Source: JBBQNY01 sp038255255 (GTDB lineage: Bacteria > Pseudomonadota > Gammaproteobacteria > Xanthomonadales > Ahniellaceae). From it: DNA of 64,000 nt. Under the pieces are notes generated by a model. It was not told the origin of the DNA. It searched no databases and saw only the letters and a program-made list of their open reading frames with translations. The translations under genes and the position numbers were made by a program. Position 1 is the first letter of the stretch, and each line of letters begins with the position of its first letter. The stretch spans positions 1 through 64,000 of the forward strand of contig JBBSLL010000003.1 of the NCBI GenBank assembly GCA_038255255.1, written 5' to 3'. Positions 34,372 through 42,729 of the stretch are shown here, piece after piece.

Positions 34372-36096
34372 ATGCGTTGGTTCGTTCGCCGCATCACCCG
34401 CAAGGGCAAAGGCAACGTTGGCTACCAGGACTTCGCGTTCGACGGCGATACGCTGACCGTCGGCCGTGGTACCGATCAGGTTATCGCGCTGACGGACCTG
34501 CGTTCCGCGCTGGCGCATGCAACGCTGACGGCGCTCGGCGGCGGCAAGGCCCGGATCGAGTCGCAGGTCATCACCGGCGTCCGGGTGGACGGCCGCAGCG
34601 AACGCAATGCCATCGTCAAGCGTGGATCCCTCATCGAACTGGGCGGCGTGCGGCTCAAGCTGCTGGATCCGCCAAAAGGCTTCGACGCGGCAGTCGAAGT
34701 CAGCCCCCTCGAGTCGACCGAGGCCCGCGTCGCATCGCAAGCACTCAACACCTCGCTCGCGGATACATGGCTGTCGAAGCGCCGCCCGGCGTGGTTCCTG
34801 TTCGCGGTCGTGATGCTGCTGTTCCTCCTGCTGCCGATGTTCGCGCACTTCGTGCCGCAAACCCGGCCGGTCATCGACATCATTCCGCTCACCAGCCGCA
34901 TGACGTGGCAATCGGGTGAGCTTGCGCGCGCGCACCATACGTTCGGCGATCGCTGCGAGGCCTGCCACGAAAAGCCCTTCCAGCCCGTGCGGGACGAAGC
35001 CTGCGGCGCGTGCCACGGCGCCATCGCGGCGCATGCCGATCCCAAGCGCTTCAATCTCCCTGAACTCGGCGACACGCGCTGCGCGCACTGCCACAGAGAT
35101 CACAACGGCGCCGACAAGTTGATCGACGCCCAGCAGTCACTTTGCTCGGACTGTCACTCTGACCTGCAGGCATCCAGCAAGGGAGCAACCAGGATCGGCA
35201 ATGCAGAAGACTTCGGCACCGCACACCCGCCGCTCAAGGTGACCCTGCCGGGCTGGAACGCAGAGGGCCGCTTCACGCCCACGCGCGTCGAACTCAAGGA
35301 AGGCCTGCGCGAGTCTTCGGGCGTCAAGTTCCCGCACGAACTGCACCTCGCTCCGGGTGGCGTCGATGGCGTCGATGGACGCCGGGTGCTGGCTTGTTCT
35401 TCCTGCCACGTCGCGGAACCGGGCGGCGGCCGCATGCTGCCCGTCGACTTCGAGACGATGTGCCAGAGCTGCCATCGCCTCGACTTCGACGTGCTCGCGC
35501 CCGACCGGCAGGTACCGCACGCGAAGGTGCCGGAGATCCTGGCGATGCTGGACGAGTATTACGCAGGCCGTGCACTCGCTGGCGGCTATGAGGATGCGCG
35601 CGCACCGATGTTCGTGCAGCAGCGTCGCCGTCCGGGGCAGTCGCTGACGCCTGCCCAGACGATCGAGGCACGCGCCTGGGCAGGCAATCGCGCCAGCGAG
35701 ATCGGCGAAAGCCTGTTCACCGGCCGCGCCTGCAATGTCTGCCACACCGTGACGCGCCAGGAAGGCGCCGGGCAGGACCAATGGAAAATCGATCCCGTCC
35801 GCGTCGCGGGCGTCTGGTTTCCCAAGTCGCTCTTTCCGCACTCGGGTCACTCGACGATGGAGTGCGGCGACTGCCATGCCGCGGCGACCTCCAAATCGAG
35901 CACGGACCTGCTCATTCCGGGCATCGAAAACTGTCGCCAGTGCCATGGTGGTGAAGCCGCGACCAAGCGCGTCGAGTCCACGTGCATCACCTGCCACCGC
36001 TACCACGACTCGCCGTATCAGCTCATGGGCGACCTGCAACGTGCCGCGCGCGATTCTGCGTCGAAAAACTCCGCCGCCGTGCCCACTCGCAACTAG
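34372..36096 (+). CDS. Decaheme c-type cytochrome with N-terminal FHA-like domain
   Basis: A 574-residue single-pass membrane protein. Residues 1-105 resemble an FHA domain (LTVGRGTDQVIALTDLRSAL, then GSLIELGGVRLKLLDPP). A membrane helix (about 139-163, FAVVMLLFLLLPMFAHFV) follows. Ten CxxCH heme motifs then lie between residues 195 and 542: CEACH, CGACH, CAHCH, CSDCH, CSSCH, CQSCH, CNVCH, CGDCH, CRQCH and CITCH. Topology predicts the FHA-like part in the cytoplasm and the hemes in the periplasm, with the helix acting as an uncleaved export signal. It starts 12 bp after the membrane protein gene. I know of no characterised protein with this fusion. Confidence 0.92.
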   Translation: MRWFVRRITRKGKGNVGYQDFAFDGDTLTVGRGTDQVIALTDLRSALAHATLTALGGGKARIESQVITGVRVDGRSERNAIVKRGSLIELGGVRLKLLDPPKGFDAAVEVSPLESTEARVASQALNTSLADTWLSKRRPAWFLFAVVMLLFLLLPMFAHFVPQTRPVIDIIPLTSRMTWQSGELARAHHTFGDRCEACHEKPFQPVRDEACGACHGAIAAHADPKRFNLPELGDTRCAHCHRDHNGADKLIDAQQSLCSDCHSDLQASSKGATRIGNAEDFGTAHPPLKVTLPGWNAEGRFTPTRVELKEGLRESSGVKFPHELHLAPGGVDGVDGRRVLACSSCHVAEPGGGRMLPVDFETMCQSCHRLDFDVLAPDRQVPHAKVPEILAMLDEYYAGRALAGGYEDARAPMFVQQRRRPGQSLTPAQTIEARAWAGNRASEIGESLFTGRACNVCHTVTRQEGAGQDQWKIDPVRVAGVWFPKSLFPHSGHSTMECGDCHAAATSKSSTDLLIPGIENCRQCHGGEAATKRVESTCITCHRYHDSPYQLMGDLQRAARDSASKNSAAVPTRN

Positions 36097-36160
36097 GCGT
36101 CGTGTCACGGTGGTTGCGGCGAGGCTCCCGGCTGCAGGTGCAGTCGCGACACCGGATTTG

Positions 36161-37159
36161 TCAAAAGCTTCGCGACACCTGGATCTCGTAAGCGCGGCGC
36201 AAGTCCTGTCGATCCTTTCCGCGCAACAACTTCGCGGCGCTCAGCGAGACTGCGTAGTCATCGTTGACCTGGTAGGAACAGCTCACTCCGCCGATGATGC
36301 TCTCGCGGAGGGTTAGCCGATCATGCTGGTACCAGAACTCGCTGGTGAGGTTGAGGCTCAGTCGGCCAATGTCGGCGGAACTAACGCCACGCCCTTTGTT
36401 TGCATCCACGAACGCGCGGGCGGAAAACCGCGGCGTGAAGTGGTAGCCCCCCGATAGCCGGATTTGCTGGCGATTCACGTTGTATCCCAGCGTCTTCTCG
36501 ATGAATCTGTAGCTGTAGCCAAACGAATAGAAAAAGTTCGAGAAATCCCGCTGCCTGCTGACGTCGAACCCAAGGCCCAGCGACCACAGGTTCTGGCCGA
36601 GCGCCGCATTCCCGAAGTGTGGGTACTCGTGTGTCGGCAGCGATGCTGTGACGTGAGGAGTGATAGCGAATCCGCGCCAATGGCCGTGGTAGGACACGCC
36701 CAGGGAAAGATCCTGCCATCCGCTGTTGAAGGTCCCGGCATCGAGCAGTGGCGCTTCGGGGTGTTGCACCGTAAGCCGGCGCGGGTCATGCGCCACGAAT
36801 CCTCCGCGCGACCGCTTGCGTATGAACGGAAGCGATACGTGCGCTTCCCATCGATCACCGATCATGTAGTCAAGAGCGAGCCGTACCGCGTGCGTATCGG
36901 TCTCATGCTCACCGAACACCTCCCCGCTCCCGGACAGCGCCCCGAACGTGCCGAGATTCTGGTACGTGATGGCAACGCGTCCCCGCTTGCGAGGGTGAGC
37001 AGGCGGCTCGAATGTCCTGATCGCGGGCGCAACAGAATCCGCCTGACCGAGGCTCTCGCTTCCGTCGGATGCACGCAGCGGCTGGAATGCCGCGACCATC
37101 GTCATGACCACCAGGCTTCCTGCGATTCCCCGGAGACGTCTGGGCTTACGCCCATTCAT
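36161..37159 (-). CDS. Predicted outer-membrane beta-barrel protein
   Basis: A 332-residue exported protein. The N-terminus has a basic stretch (MNGRKPRRLRG) and a hydrophobic signal core ending near LRAS. The rest alternates short beta-type strands (WEAHVSLPFIRK, LSLGVSYHGHWRGFAITPHV, NLWSLGLGFDVS), and it ends in Phe as outer-membrane proteins do. It resembles the MetA/phenol-degradation-type transporter barrels, but the substrate is unknown. It overlaps the stop of the upstream exported receiver-like gene (ATGA) and is the last gene of the sigma/kinase cluster. Confidence 0.75.
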   Translation of the reverse strand: MNGRKPRRLRGIAGSLVVMTMVAAFQPLRASDGSESLGQADSVAPAIRTFEPPAHPRKRGRVAITYQNLGTFGALSGSGEVFGEHETDTHAVRLALDYMIGDRWEAHVSLPFIRKRSRGGFVAHDPRRLTVQHPEAPLLDAGTFNSGWQDLSLGVSYHGHWRGFAITPHVTASLPTHEYPHFGNAALGQNLWSLGLGFDVSRQRDFSNFFYSFGYSYRFIEKTLGYNVNRQQIRLSGGYHFTPRFSARAFVDANKGRGVSSADIGRLSLNLTSEFWYQHDRLTLRESIIGGVSCSYQVNDDYAVSLSAAKLLRGKDRQDLRRAYEIQVSRSF

Positions 37160-37644
37160 CGTTTTACCGTACCGATCAGACTATCGATCGACTTGAGATA
37201 CTGCCCCAGGCTCGCTCCCTCGAGCAGTATCAGATCGAACCGATCGCGCGTTTCGGGAGCATCGCGAAGCTTCCGGGCAACCACCGGCAGGACACGGGTG
37301 CCACTCGGGGCTTCGCTCGTCATGGCATCCACGTCTTGCAGGTCCGCGATCAGGACGTCGACCTTGCCGTTGGCCAGCACGGTGGCCAGGCCTTCGCGAT
37401 TCGCGACCACCGTCACGCGATGGCCCGCCTTGGCAAGTCCCGCATACAGCTCATCGCGGTCACCCGGGCCATCGTCGACAACCACCACGGTTGCGGGCCG
37501 GGGGGCGAGGAATCCCTGGTAACGCAGACCGCCGCCGGTGCTGAACTGGTTTTCGCCGCAGGCCACGACGGGTTCATGCGCCAGACACAGCATCCCCGCC
37601 AACAACGCGACGGCGAGCGGATTTCTGTTGGAATTCGAATTCAT
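37156..37644 (-). CDS. Exported protein with a receiver (CheY)-like domain
   Basis: A 162-residue protein. Residues 1-29 look like a Sec signal peptide (LAVALLAGMLCLAHEPVVA). Residues about 52-160 follow the response-regulator receiver fold: ATVVVVDDGPGDRDELYAGL gives the acidic pair, VDVLIADLQDVDAM supplies a phospho-acceptor-like Asp, and VLPVVARKL has the conserved Lys region. A receiver domain outside the cytoplasm would have no ATP-fed histidine kinase, so the fold has either been repurposed or the signal prediction is wrong. A cysteine (VVACGENQF) lies near the cleavage site. Co-transcription with the outer-membrane protein is supported by the ATGA overlap. Confidence 0.65.
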   Translation of the reverse strand: MNSNSNRNPLAVALLAGMLCLAHEPVVACGENQFSTGGGLRYQGFLAPRPATVVVVDDGPGDRDELYAGLAKAGHRVTVVANREGLATVLANGKVDVLIADLQDVDAMTSEAPSGTRVLPVVARKLRDAPETRDRFDLILLEGASLGQYLKSIDSLIGTVKR

Positions 37645-37728
37645 TGCATTCTCCTGGTGGCGTGCGACAAACGTCGATTGGTTTGCGACTGCTTCGACAG
37701 TTTTACTTACGGCAATCGACCACGGCGA

Positions 37729-40700
37729 TTACGGCTCGGGTCGGGGTGGCTCGGCAGACATGGGCTCGGCAGTGATGGCGAGCACCAGAACCGACGCGGG
37801 TGGCCCCAGGCTCTCGATGCTGACACAACGCAGCGACTTCCCCGTATACGGATTGAGCAGCCTCGGACTGCTCAAAGTCTCGCCCTGCGTGCCCGGCGAA
37901 ACCCGGCTCAGGCTGTTGCCGAACACCAGCGGCACGTTGCTGTCGAGACCCGAGTACCCGGCGAGCTCATGTTGGGTGCGCAAGGGCGTGACGGCGCTGC
38001 TCCCGTCTGTGTAATGCCAGACAAGCTCAGCGAGCACGGTTTCTTCCGTCGATCGGACAGGCACCGCCGACATCATCAACGGCCAGATGGCTCGCACCGG
38101 CGCGTCGGGCACCGGTACGCAAGGCAAAGTCCAGAACCGGATTTCTTCGGTCGTGTTCCGGGCGTCCAGCGTGGATAAACGGCCGCCGATCTCGAAGAAC
38201 CCGCGCAATTCGTAGTCCATGCCACCGAAACGCTGCACTCCAGCCGGGTACGGCCGCATCTGCGGGCGCCCGCTGTAAAAGGTATTGCGCACGCCCTCGG
38301 GACCGGAGGCGATCACGGGACCGAGATCCAGCATCCAAGGAGACGATTCTTTCGATCGCGGTGGAATTACGCTCGCGTCAGCCCGTGCGGTCGAGTGCAC
38401 TGGTATTCCGCGGCGCGCAGCAATGCGCGTCCAAGGCCCGGGATCCTCGCTGCGCAGACGCCGTCGCTCGACCCGCGACACGGGCTTCAGGACGCGCTGC
38501 GACTCGGCATCCGGATCGAGTCCCGCGAGCACAGCGGAATTAAGCGATGTCGAGTCGGACAACGGATCGAGCGACCAGGTCAGCAGGTGACCATGCAGGG
38601 TTCGAGCGAGCAGGCGATCCGCGTCAGGCGAAAACGCCAGGCTCGTGATGAAGTCGAGCGCATTGCTCGATCCCTGCAGCGGTGGTCCGATGTTGGCACC
38701 CGTTGCAGCGTCGTAAAGTTGCACTTCGCTGCGATATGCCTGCGCCACGAGCGTGCCTTTCCGGTCGGACGCCAGGTTGGCGGTGGGAGCGCTGGTGGCA
38801 GTCCTGCGCAGTCGAGCAAGATTGAGGTCGGTGTCCGAGCGCTGATCATTGGCCTCACCGGCCAGAAATGCTCCACCCACGGTGGCGATGATGCCCAGTG
38901 GTCGCGATTGGCCCGCAACCCGCTGCTTCACTGTATCGGCCTCCGGGTTCCACAGCAGAACTTGATCATCGCCCAGGCGCGCGTCCTGCGCAGACGTCAC
39001 CAGCCAGACCGATCCTCCCACTGGAGCAATGGACCCCCACACTACCGGCTGGAACGGATCGTGAGGGTAGCTGGCGACTTCTTTCAGGCCAGGCACGGCG
39101 AGCAATGTGCTGACATCCTCGGCGGGCCCCACGGCAAGCACGCGCGAGGCATCGGGTGAGAAAGAAATCGTCCGCAGTGGACCCGCCAGTAGCGCCTCGC
39201 CAGGCATTGCCTCGCCGGTCATTAGATCGAACAATTGAAGACGTTGCGAAAGACCGGTGGATCCACCGCTAACGCCAAAAGCCAGCAGTAGCCATCGCCC
39301 ATCTGCGCTGACCACCAGCTGCTGCGGGGTGTCGGATACCGGAATTGCCGCGTATCGGTTCACCAGGGACGGCACATCGAAAACATGCAGCTTCGCCCCA
39401 ACCGTCACGATCAGCGTGGATCCTCCCGCCACGAGTTCGGCGAAACCCGGAGGCTGGGCAAACTCCATCCAGGGAGTCACAGCTTGATCTCTCGTCGTGG
39501 CGATCCGCACGCGATTCCAATCCACATCGACCACGTGCTGTCCGTGGAAGTCCGCCGACTCGGCAATCTGACGGGCAGCGGTTGCCTTCATCAGCGGCGA
39601 GCGTGGCAAGCGCCACAGACGCACCTGTCCGTCGATTCCTGCCGTCGCCATGAGCCCCGAGTCGAACGACCAGTCGCTCGAATAGCGACCCGCAAACCCG
39701 TGTGGAGCAGGTCCCGCCCCCACCCTTCTTGCGGCCACGGCCCGAGGTCCCGTCTCCGGGAGGTGCCAGAGCGCGCTCTTGCCCTCTCCGGACACGACCA
39801 GCATGCGTCGCTCCCTGCTGAGTCCAATCCGCAACGGTGCGAAGTCGTGTTGCATCTGGCCGGCGACCAGGGCGTCTCCGCGCGCCACATCATAAGCGTA
39901 GACCGCACCATCCCAGCTCGATGCCGCCAGCCACTTGTCGTCTTCGCTGAAGGCAAGCCATGTAATCTCCCGGCCACGGGAAGTCGGGAAGGTTCGCAAT
40001 GCACGCGTGACAGTGTCGAAAACGAAGACGCGTCCTTCATAGTCGCCGAACGCCATCAGACGACCATCGTTGCTGTTCATCCACGCCGCAATTCCGGCCT
40101 GGCCCGGGAATCGAAGCGAAGTCCCCCGAGAGAGATCCGCAGGGTTCAGCCAGAGCAGCTCGCGCGAGGCCCCGAGCAGGATCGCCGCAAAGCCGGCATC
40201 CGGAGCGACGTAAGTCGGGAGGAATCCAGTGCGCCCGAGGCTTCCGGGGTGAGCGACGCCGGAAAGCGCCCGCCACGGTGACACCTGCCACAGCTGCGTC
40301 TTCATCGATCGATTGCGCAGCAGTGCATAGCTTCCATCGGCGCTGTAGCTCGCGTCGGCGAAATCAGCAAACCCCTGCGGAGGCTCGACGACGCTGGCGC
40401 GCTCCAGATCGATCATCCAACTGTCAATGTTCGCCGGGCTCACGTAATTTCCCAACCAGTCGAGCGTCACGAGGAGCCGCTGCTCGTTTGCGAACTTCAG
40501 GAAAAGTGGAGCGCGGTCAACGCCGCTGGAGCTCGAGCGACCCGTAAGCGTCACCCTGCCGATTTCCACAAGAGTCGCAGTCGCATACCAGCGCACGGTC
40601 TGGTCGTTGCAGGCGATAGCCAAAACCGCGCCCGTCGGGCTCAGCGCCACCGCCAGCGGGTTAGCGTCCGGGATAACGATCGCGTCGATCAAAGTTGCGC

Positions 40701-42048
40701 CCTGCGACGACATCACTCCGAAACGCAGACGATCAGATGCGGCCAAGTCCTGCATGCCGGAACTTTCCTGTTCCTCGATGTTGGTCAGCAGCTGCCGCAT
40801 GGCCTGGTAACCCTCGCCGTTCTGCTCCAAGCGCAATGCGGTTTCACGTCGGCTTTCCCAGAGCCGGGAACTTGCCTCCGTGGCATTGGTTTGTGCAACT
40901 ACGGCATTGCGTTCGGCGCGCAACCACTGCAACGACGTCGCGGCCATACCGATGATCAACGCGAGGATCGCAATGCTCGCGGTTGCCGCGAGCCACGGTT
41001 CCCGCCGCGCCCAACGCCCCATTTTCAGGATTGACGTGAGCGGACGTACGCTCACTTCGCGTCCTTCGATATACCGCCCGAGATCGTCCGCCAGGACGCG
41101 TGCATCCGGATAGCGCGCGCCCGGATCCATCGCAAGGCACTTGAGGCAGATTGCCTCGAGGTCGAGCTCAACAGGAATGAATCGGGATGGCTTGTCGAGC
41201 TTGCCTTCGCGCAAGAGTTCGAGCGTTGCCAGTGCACTCGAACCTTCGAACGGCGGACGACCCGTCAACAACTCGTAGAGGATTGCACCCAGCCCCCACA
41301 CATCGCTCGCCTGCGTCAGCGGATGCCGTCCCACGCTGGCCTGCTCAGGCGCCATGTAACTCGGAGTGCCGGCGATGTGGTCGTTGTCCCGGAGGCCGTC
41401 CGGGTCTATGCGACGCGCCAGCCCAAAATCCGCGACGCGCGGCTCTCCGGATTCGTCGAGCAGGATGTTGCCGGGCTTGAGATCGAGATGCAGTACACCG
41501 AGGCTGTGCGCGTACGAAACGGCCTCAGCCACTGTCCGCATCAGCGCTGCCGCTTCGCGTTGGGGAATCCGGCCACCACGCCGCTGGAGGCATTGCGCAA
41601 GGCTCTCCCCACGTACCAGTTGCATGGCGTAATAGACGAGCCCGTCCAGCTCGCCCATCTCGAAGACTGTGACGATGCCTGGGTGCTGCAGCTGCGCCGC
41701 ATGCTGCGCCTCCTGGCGGAATCGCGCGACGAACTCGGGCGACGCCCAGGGTCCCGCCGAGAGAAGCTTGACGGCCACTTCGCGCGCAAGGCGTGTCTGC
41801 TGCGCGCGATACACGAGGCCCATGCCTCCCTCGCCGATGAGTTCGAGCAGTTCGAACTCACCCAGCACGCGCTGGCCCGGGTCTTCAAGGTCGAGATCGA
41901 GCCTTTCGTCCGCGCTCCACGCGCCGCCATCGAAACCCTTCGAGCCGGCGCCGAACGCGAGCTTCGCGATGGCAGGGTCCAGCCACCAGTTCGGATTGGT
42001 GCTGACAGGGACAGTCGACGTAACGTCCGAGGCCGGGTTTGAATTCAC
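37729..42048 (-). CDS. Membrane Ser/Thr protein kinase with WD40-like C-terminal region
   Basis: A 1439-residue Hanks-type (PknB-like) kinase. The kinase domain is residues 65-330: glycine loop GEGGMG 72-77, VAVK lysine 94, catalytic loop HLDLKPGN 187-194 (Leu instead of Arg before the catalytic Asp, so a non-RD kinase), DFG 207-209 and GTPSYMAPE 227-235. One membrane helix lies at about 351-375. The remaining about 1060 residues carry repeated WD40-type elements (SPTGAVLAIACNDQTVRWY, FSEDDKWLAASSWDGAVYAY). They are probably extracytoplasmic if the N-terminus is inside. The start is GTG 42048, overlapping the sigma-like gene. Such kinases are typical of Planctomycetes and Acidobacteria and less common in gammaproteobacteria. 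Confidence 0.9.
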   Translation of the reverse strand: MNSNPASDVTSTVPVSTNPNWWLDPAIAKLAFGAGSKGFDGGAWSADERLDLDLEDPGQRVLGEFELLELIGEGGMGLVYRAQQTRLAREVAVKLLSAGPWASPEFVARFRQEAQHAAQLQHPGIVTVFEMGELDGLVYYAMQLVRGESLAQCLQRRGGRIPQREAAALMRTVAEAVSYAHSLGVLHLDLKPGNILLDESGEPRVADFGLARRIDPDGLRDNDHIAGTPSYMAPEQASVGRHPLTQASDVWGLGAILYELLTGRPPFEGSSALATLELLREGKLDKPSRFIPVELDLEAICLKCLAMDPGARYPDARVLADDLGRYIEGREVSVRPLTSILKMGRWARREPWLAATASIAILALIIGMAATSLQWLRAERNAVVAQTNATEASSRLWESRRETALRLEQNGEGYQAMRQLLTNIEEQESSGMQDLAASDRLRFGVMSSQGATLIDAIVIPDANPLAVALSPTGAVLAIACNDQTVRWYATATLVEIGRVTLTGRSSSSGVDRAPLFLKFANEQRLLVTLDWLGNYVSPANIDSWMIDLERASVVEPPQGFADFADASYSADGSYALLRNRSMKTQLWQVSPWRALSGVAHPGSLGRTGFLPTYVAPDAGFAAILLGASRELLWLNPADLSRGTSLRFPGQAGIAAWMNSNDGRLMAFGDYEGRVFVFDTVTRALRTFPTSRGREITWLAFSEDDKWLAASSWDGAVYAYDVARGDALVAGQMQHDFAPLRIGLSRERRMLVVSGEGKSALWHLPETGPRAVAARRVGAGPAPHGFAGRYSSDWSFDSGLMATAGIDGQVRLWRLPRSPLMKATAARQIAESADFHGQHVVDVDWNRVRIATTRDQAVTPWMEFAQPPGFAELVAGGSTLIVTVGAKLHVFDVPSLVNRYAAIPVSDTPQQLVVSADGRWLLLAFGVSGGSTGLSQRLQLFDLMTGEAMPGEALLAGPLRTISFSPDASRVLAVGPAEDVSTLLAVPGLKEVASYPHDPFQPVVWGSIAPVGGSVWLVTSAQDARLGDDQVLLWNPEADTVKQRVAGQSRPLGIIATVGGAFLAGEANDQRSDTDLNLARLRRTATSAPTANLASDRKGTLVAQAYRSEVQLYDAATGANIGPPLQGSSNALDFITSLAFSPDADRLLARTLHGHLLTWSLDPLSDSTSLNSAVLAGLDPDAESQRVLKPVSRVERRRLRSEDPGPWTRIAARRGIPVHSTARADASVIPPRSKESSPWMLDLGPVIASGPEGVRNTFYSGRPQMRPYPAGVQRFGGMDYELRGFFEIGGRLSTLDARNTTEEIRFWTLPCVPVPDAPVRAIWPLMMSAVPVRSTEETVLAELVWHYTDGSSAVTPLRTQHELAGYSGLDSNVPLVFGNSLSRVSPGTQGETLSSPRLLNPYTGKSLRCVSIESLGPPASVLVLAITAEPMSAEPPRPEP

Positions 42049-42725
42049 CTGCGCCCCAGCGCCGCCAGCATGGCTTCCCGTTCCTCGGCAAGTTCGCTCG
42101 GGTCGGTGACCAGGCGCGCGAGCTCATCATCGACGATGCGGCGAAAGCGCTCGCGCAACTGCCGGATAGCCATGTTCACGAACACGGGTTTTGCGTCGAG
42201 CGCGGCTGCGTCCCGCTCGACATCTCCCGGCTTTGCCTCGCTCGAAAGATAACGTTCCAGACGCTCGAACAGCGGCAACCGGTCGGCCTGGACGGCCTCG
42301 GTGCGCAAGCGCCCCATGCTGTGGCCGATCACCTCGAGCGCAAAACTCCGGTGCAAATTCTCATCGGTCGCCGCAGGAGGCATCGCTTTTGCCGCAGGTT
42401 CGCCTGCCGCCGTGGCGTCCCTGGCCGAGAGAAAAGCGTCCAGCTCCGCGTGCAGGAACTCGCGAAAGCGTCGATGCCGGCTCGCGCGCGCCAATGCGTC
42501 GCGCTGCAGGTGCTCGAAGAATTCGTTGGACAGCGTGCGCGCTGGTGCCTCGTCGAAGCCGCAGCGGCGCACGTATTGATGGATCGGGGCCCAATAGCGA
42601 ACGCACAGTTCGTAGAACTGCGTGCGCGAATCGGGGTGTCCGGCATTGAGTTCCCGGATGAGGGACCAGCGCGTACTGCGCGAGTTCGCCTTGGCCTGCA
42701 TCGGCATGGGGTCGGGTGCTGGCAT
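42045..42725 (-). CDS. Sigma-factor-like protein (divergent ECF paralogue)
   Basis: A 226-residue protein sharing its opening with the adjacent sigma factor: STRWSLIRELNAG here, TTRWSLIADASGD there, followed by a region-2-like stretch (YELCVRYWAPIHQYVRRCG). The second half (LFERLERYLSS, FVNMAIRQLRERFRRIVDDE) resembles a region-4 helix pair but is degenerate. It may be a second sigma factor or a decoy/regulator of the first. The ATG 42725 lies 4 bp after the upstream stop; a start at 42767 would overlap it. The kinase gene overlaps its stop as GTGA. Confidence 0.65.
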   Translation of the reverse strand: MPAPDPMPMQAKANSRSTRWSLIRELNAGHPDSRTQFYELCVRYWAPIHQYVRRCGFDEAPARTLSNEFFEHLQRDALARASRHRRFREFLHAELDAFLSARDATAAGEPAAKAMPPAATDENLHRSFALEVIGHSMGRLRTEAVQADRLPLFERLERYLSSEAKPGDVERDAAALDAKPVFVNMAIRQLRERFRRIVDDELARLVTDPSELAEEREAMLAALGRR

Positions 42726-42729
42726 CGGC

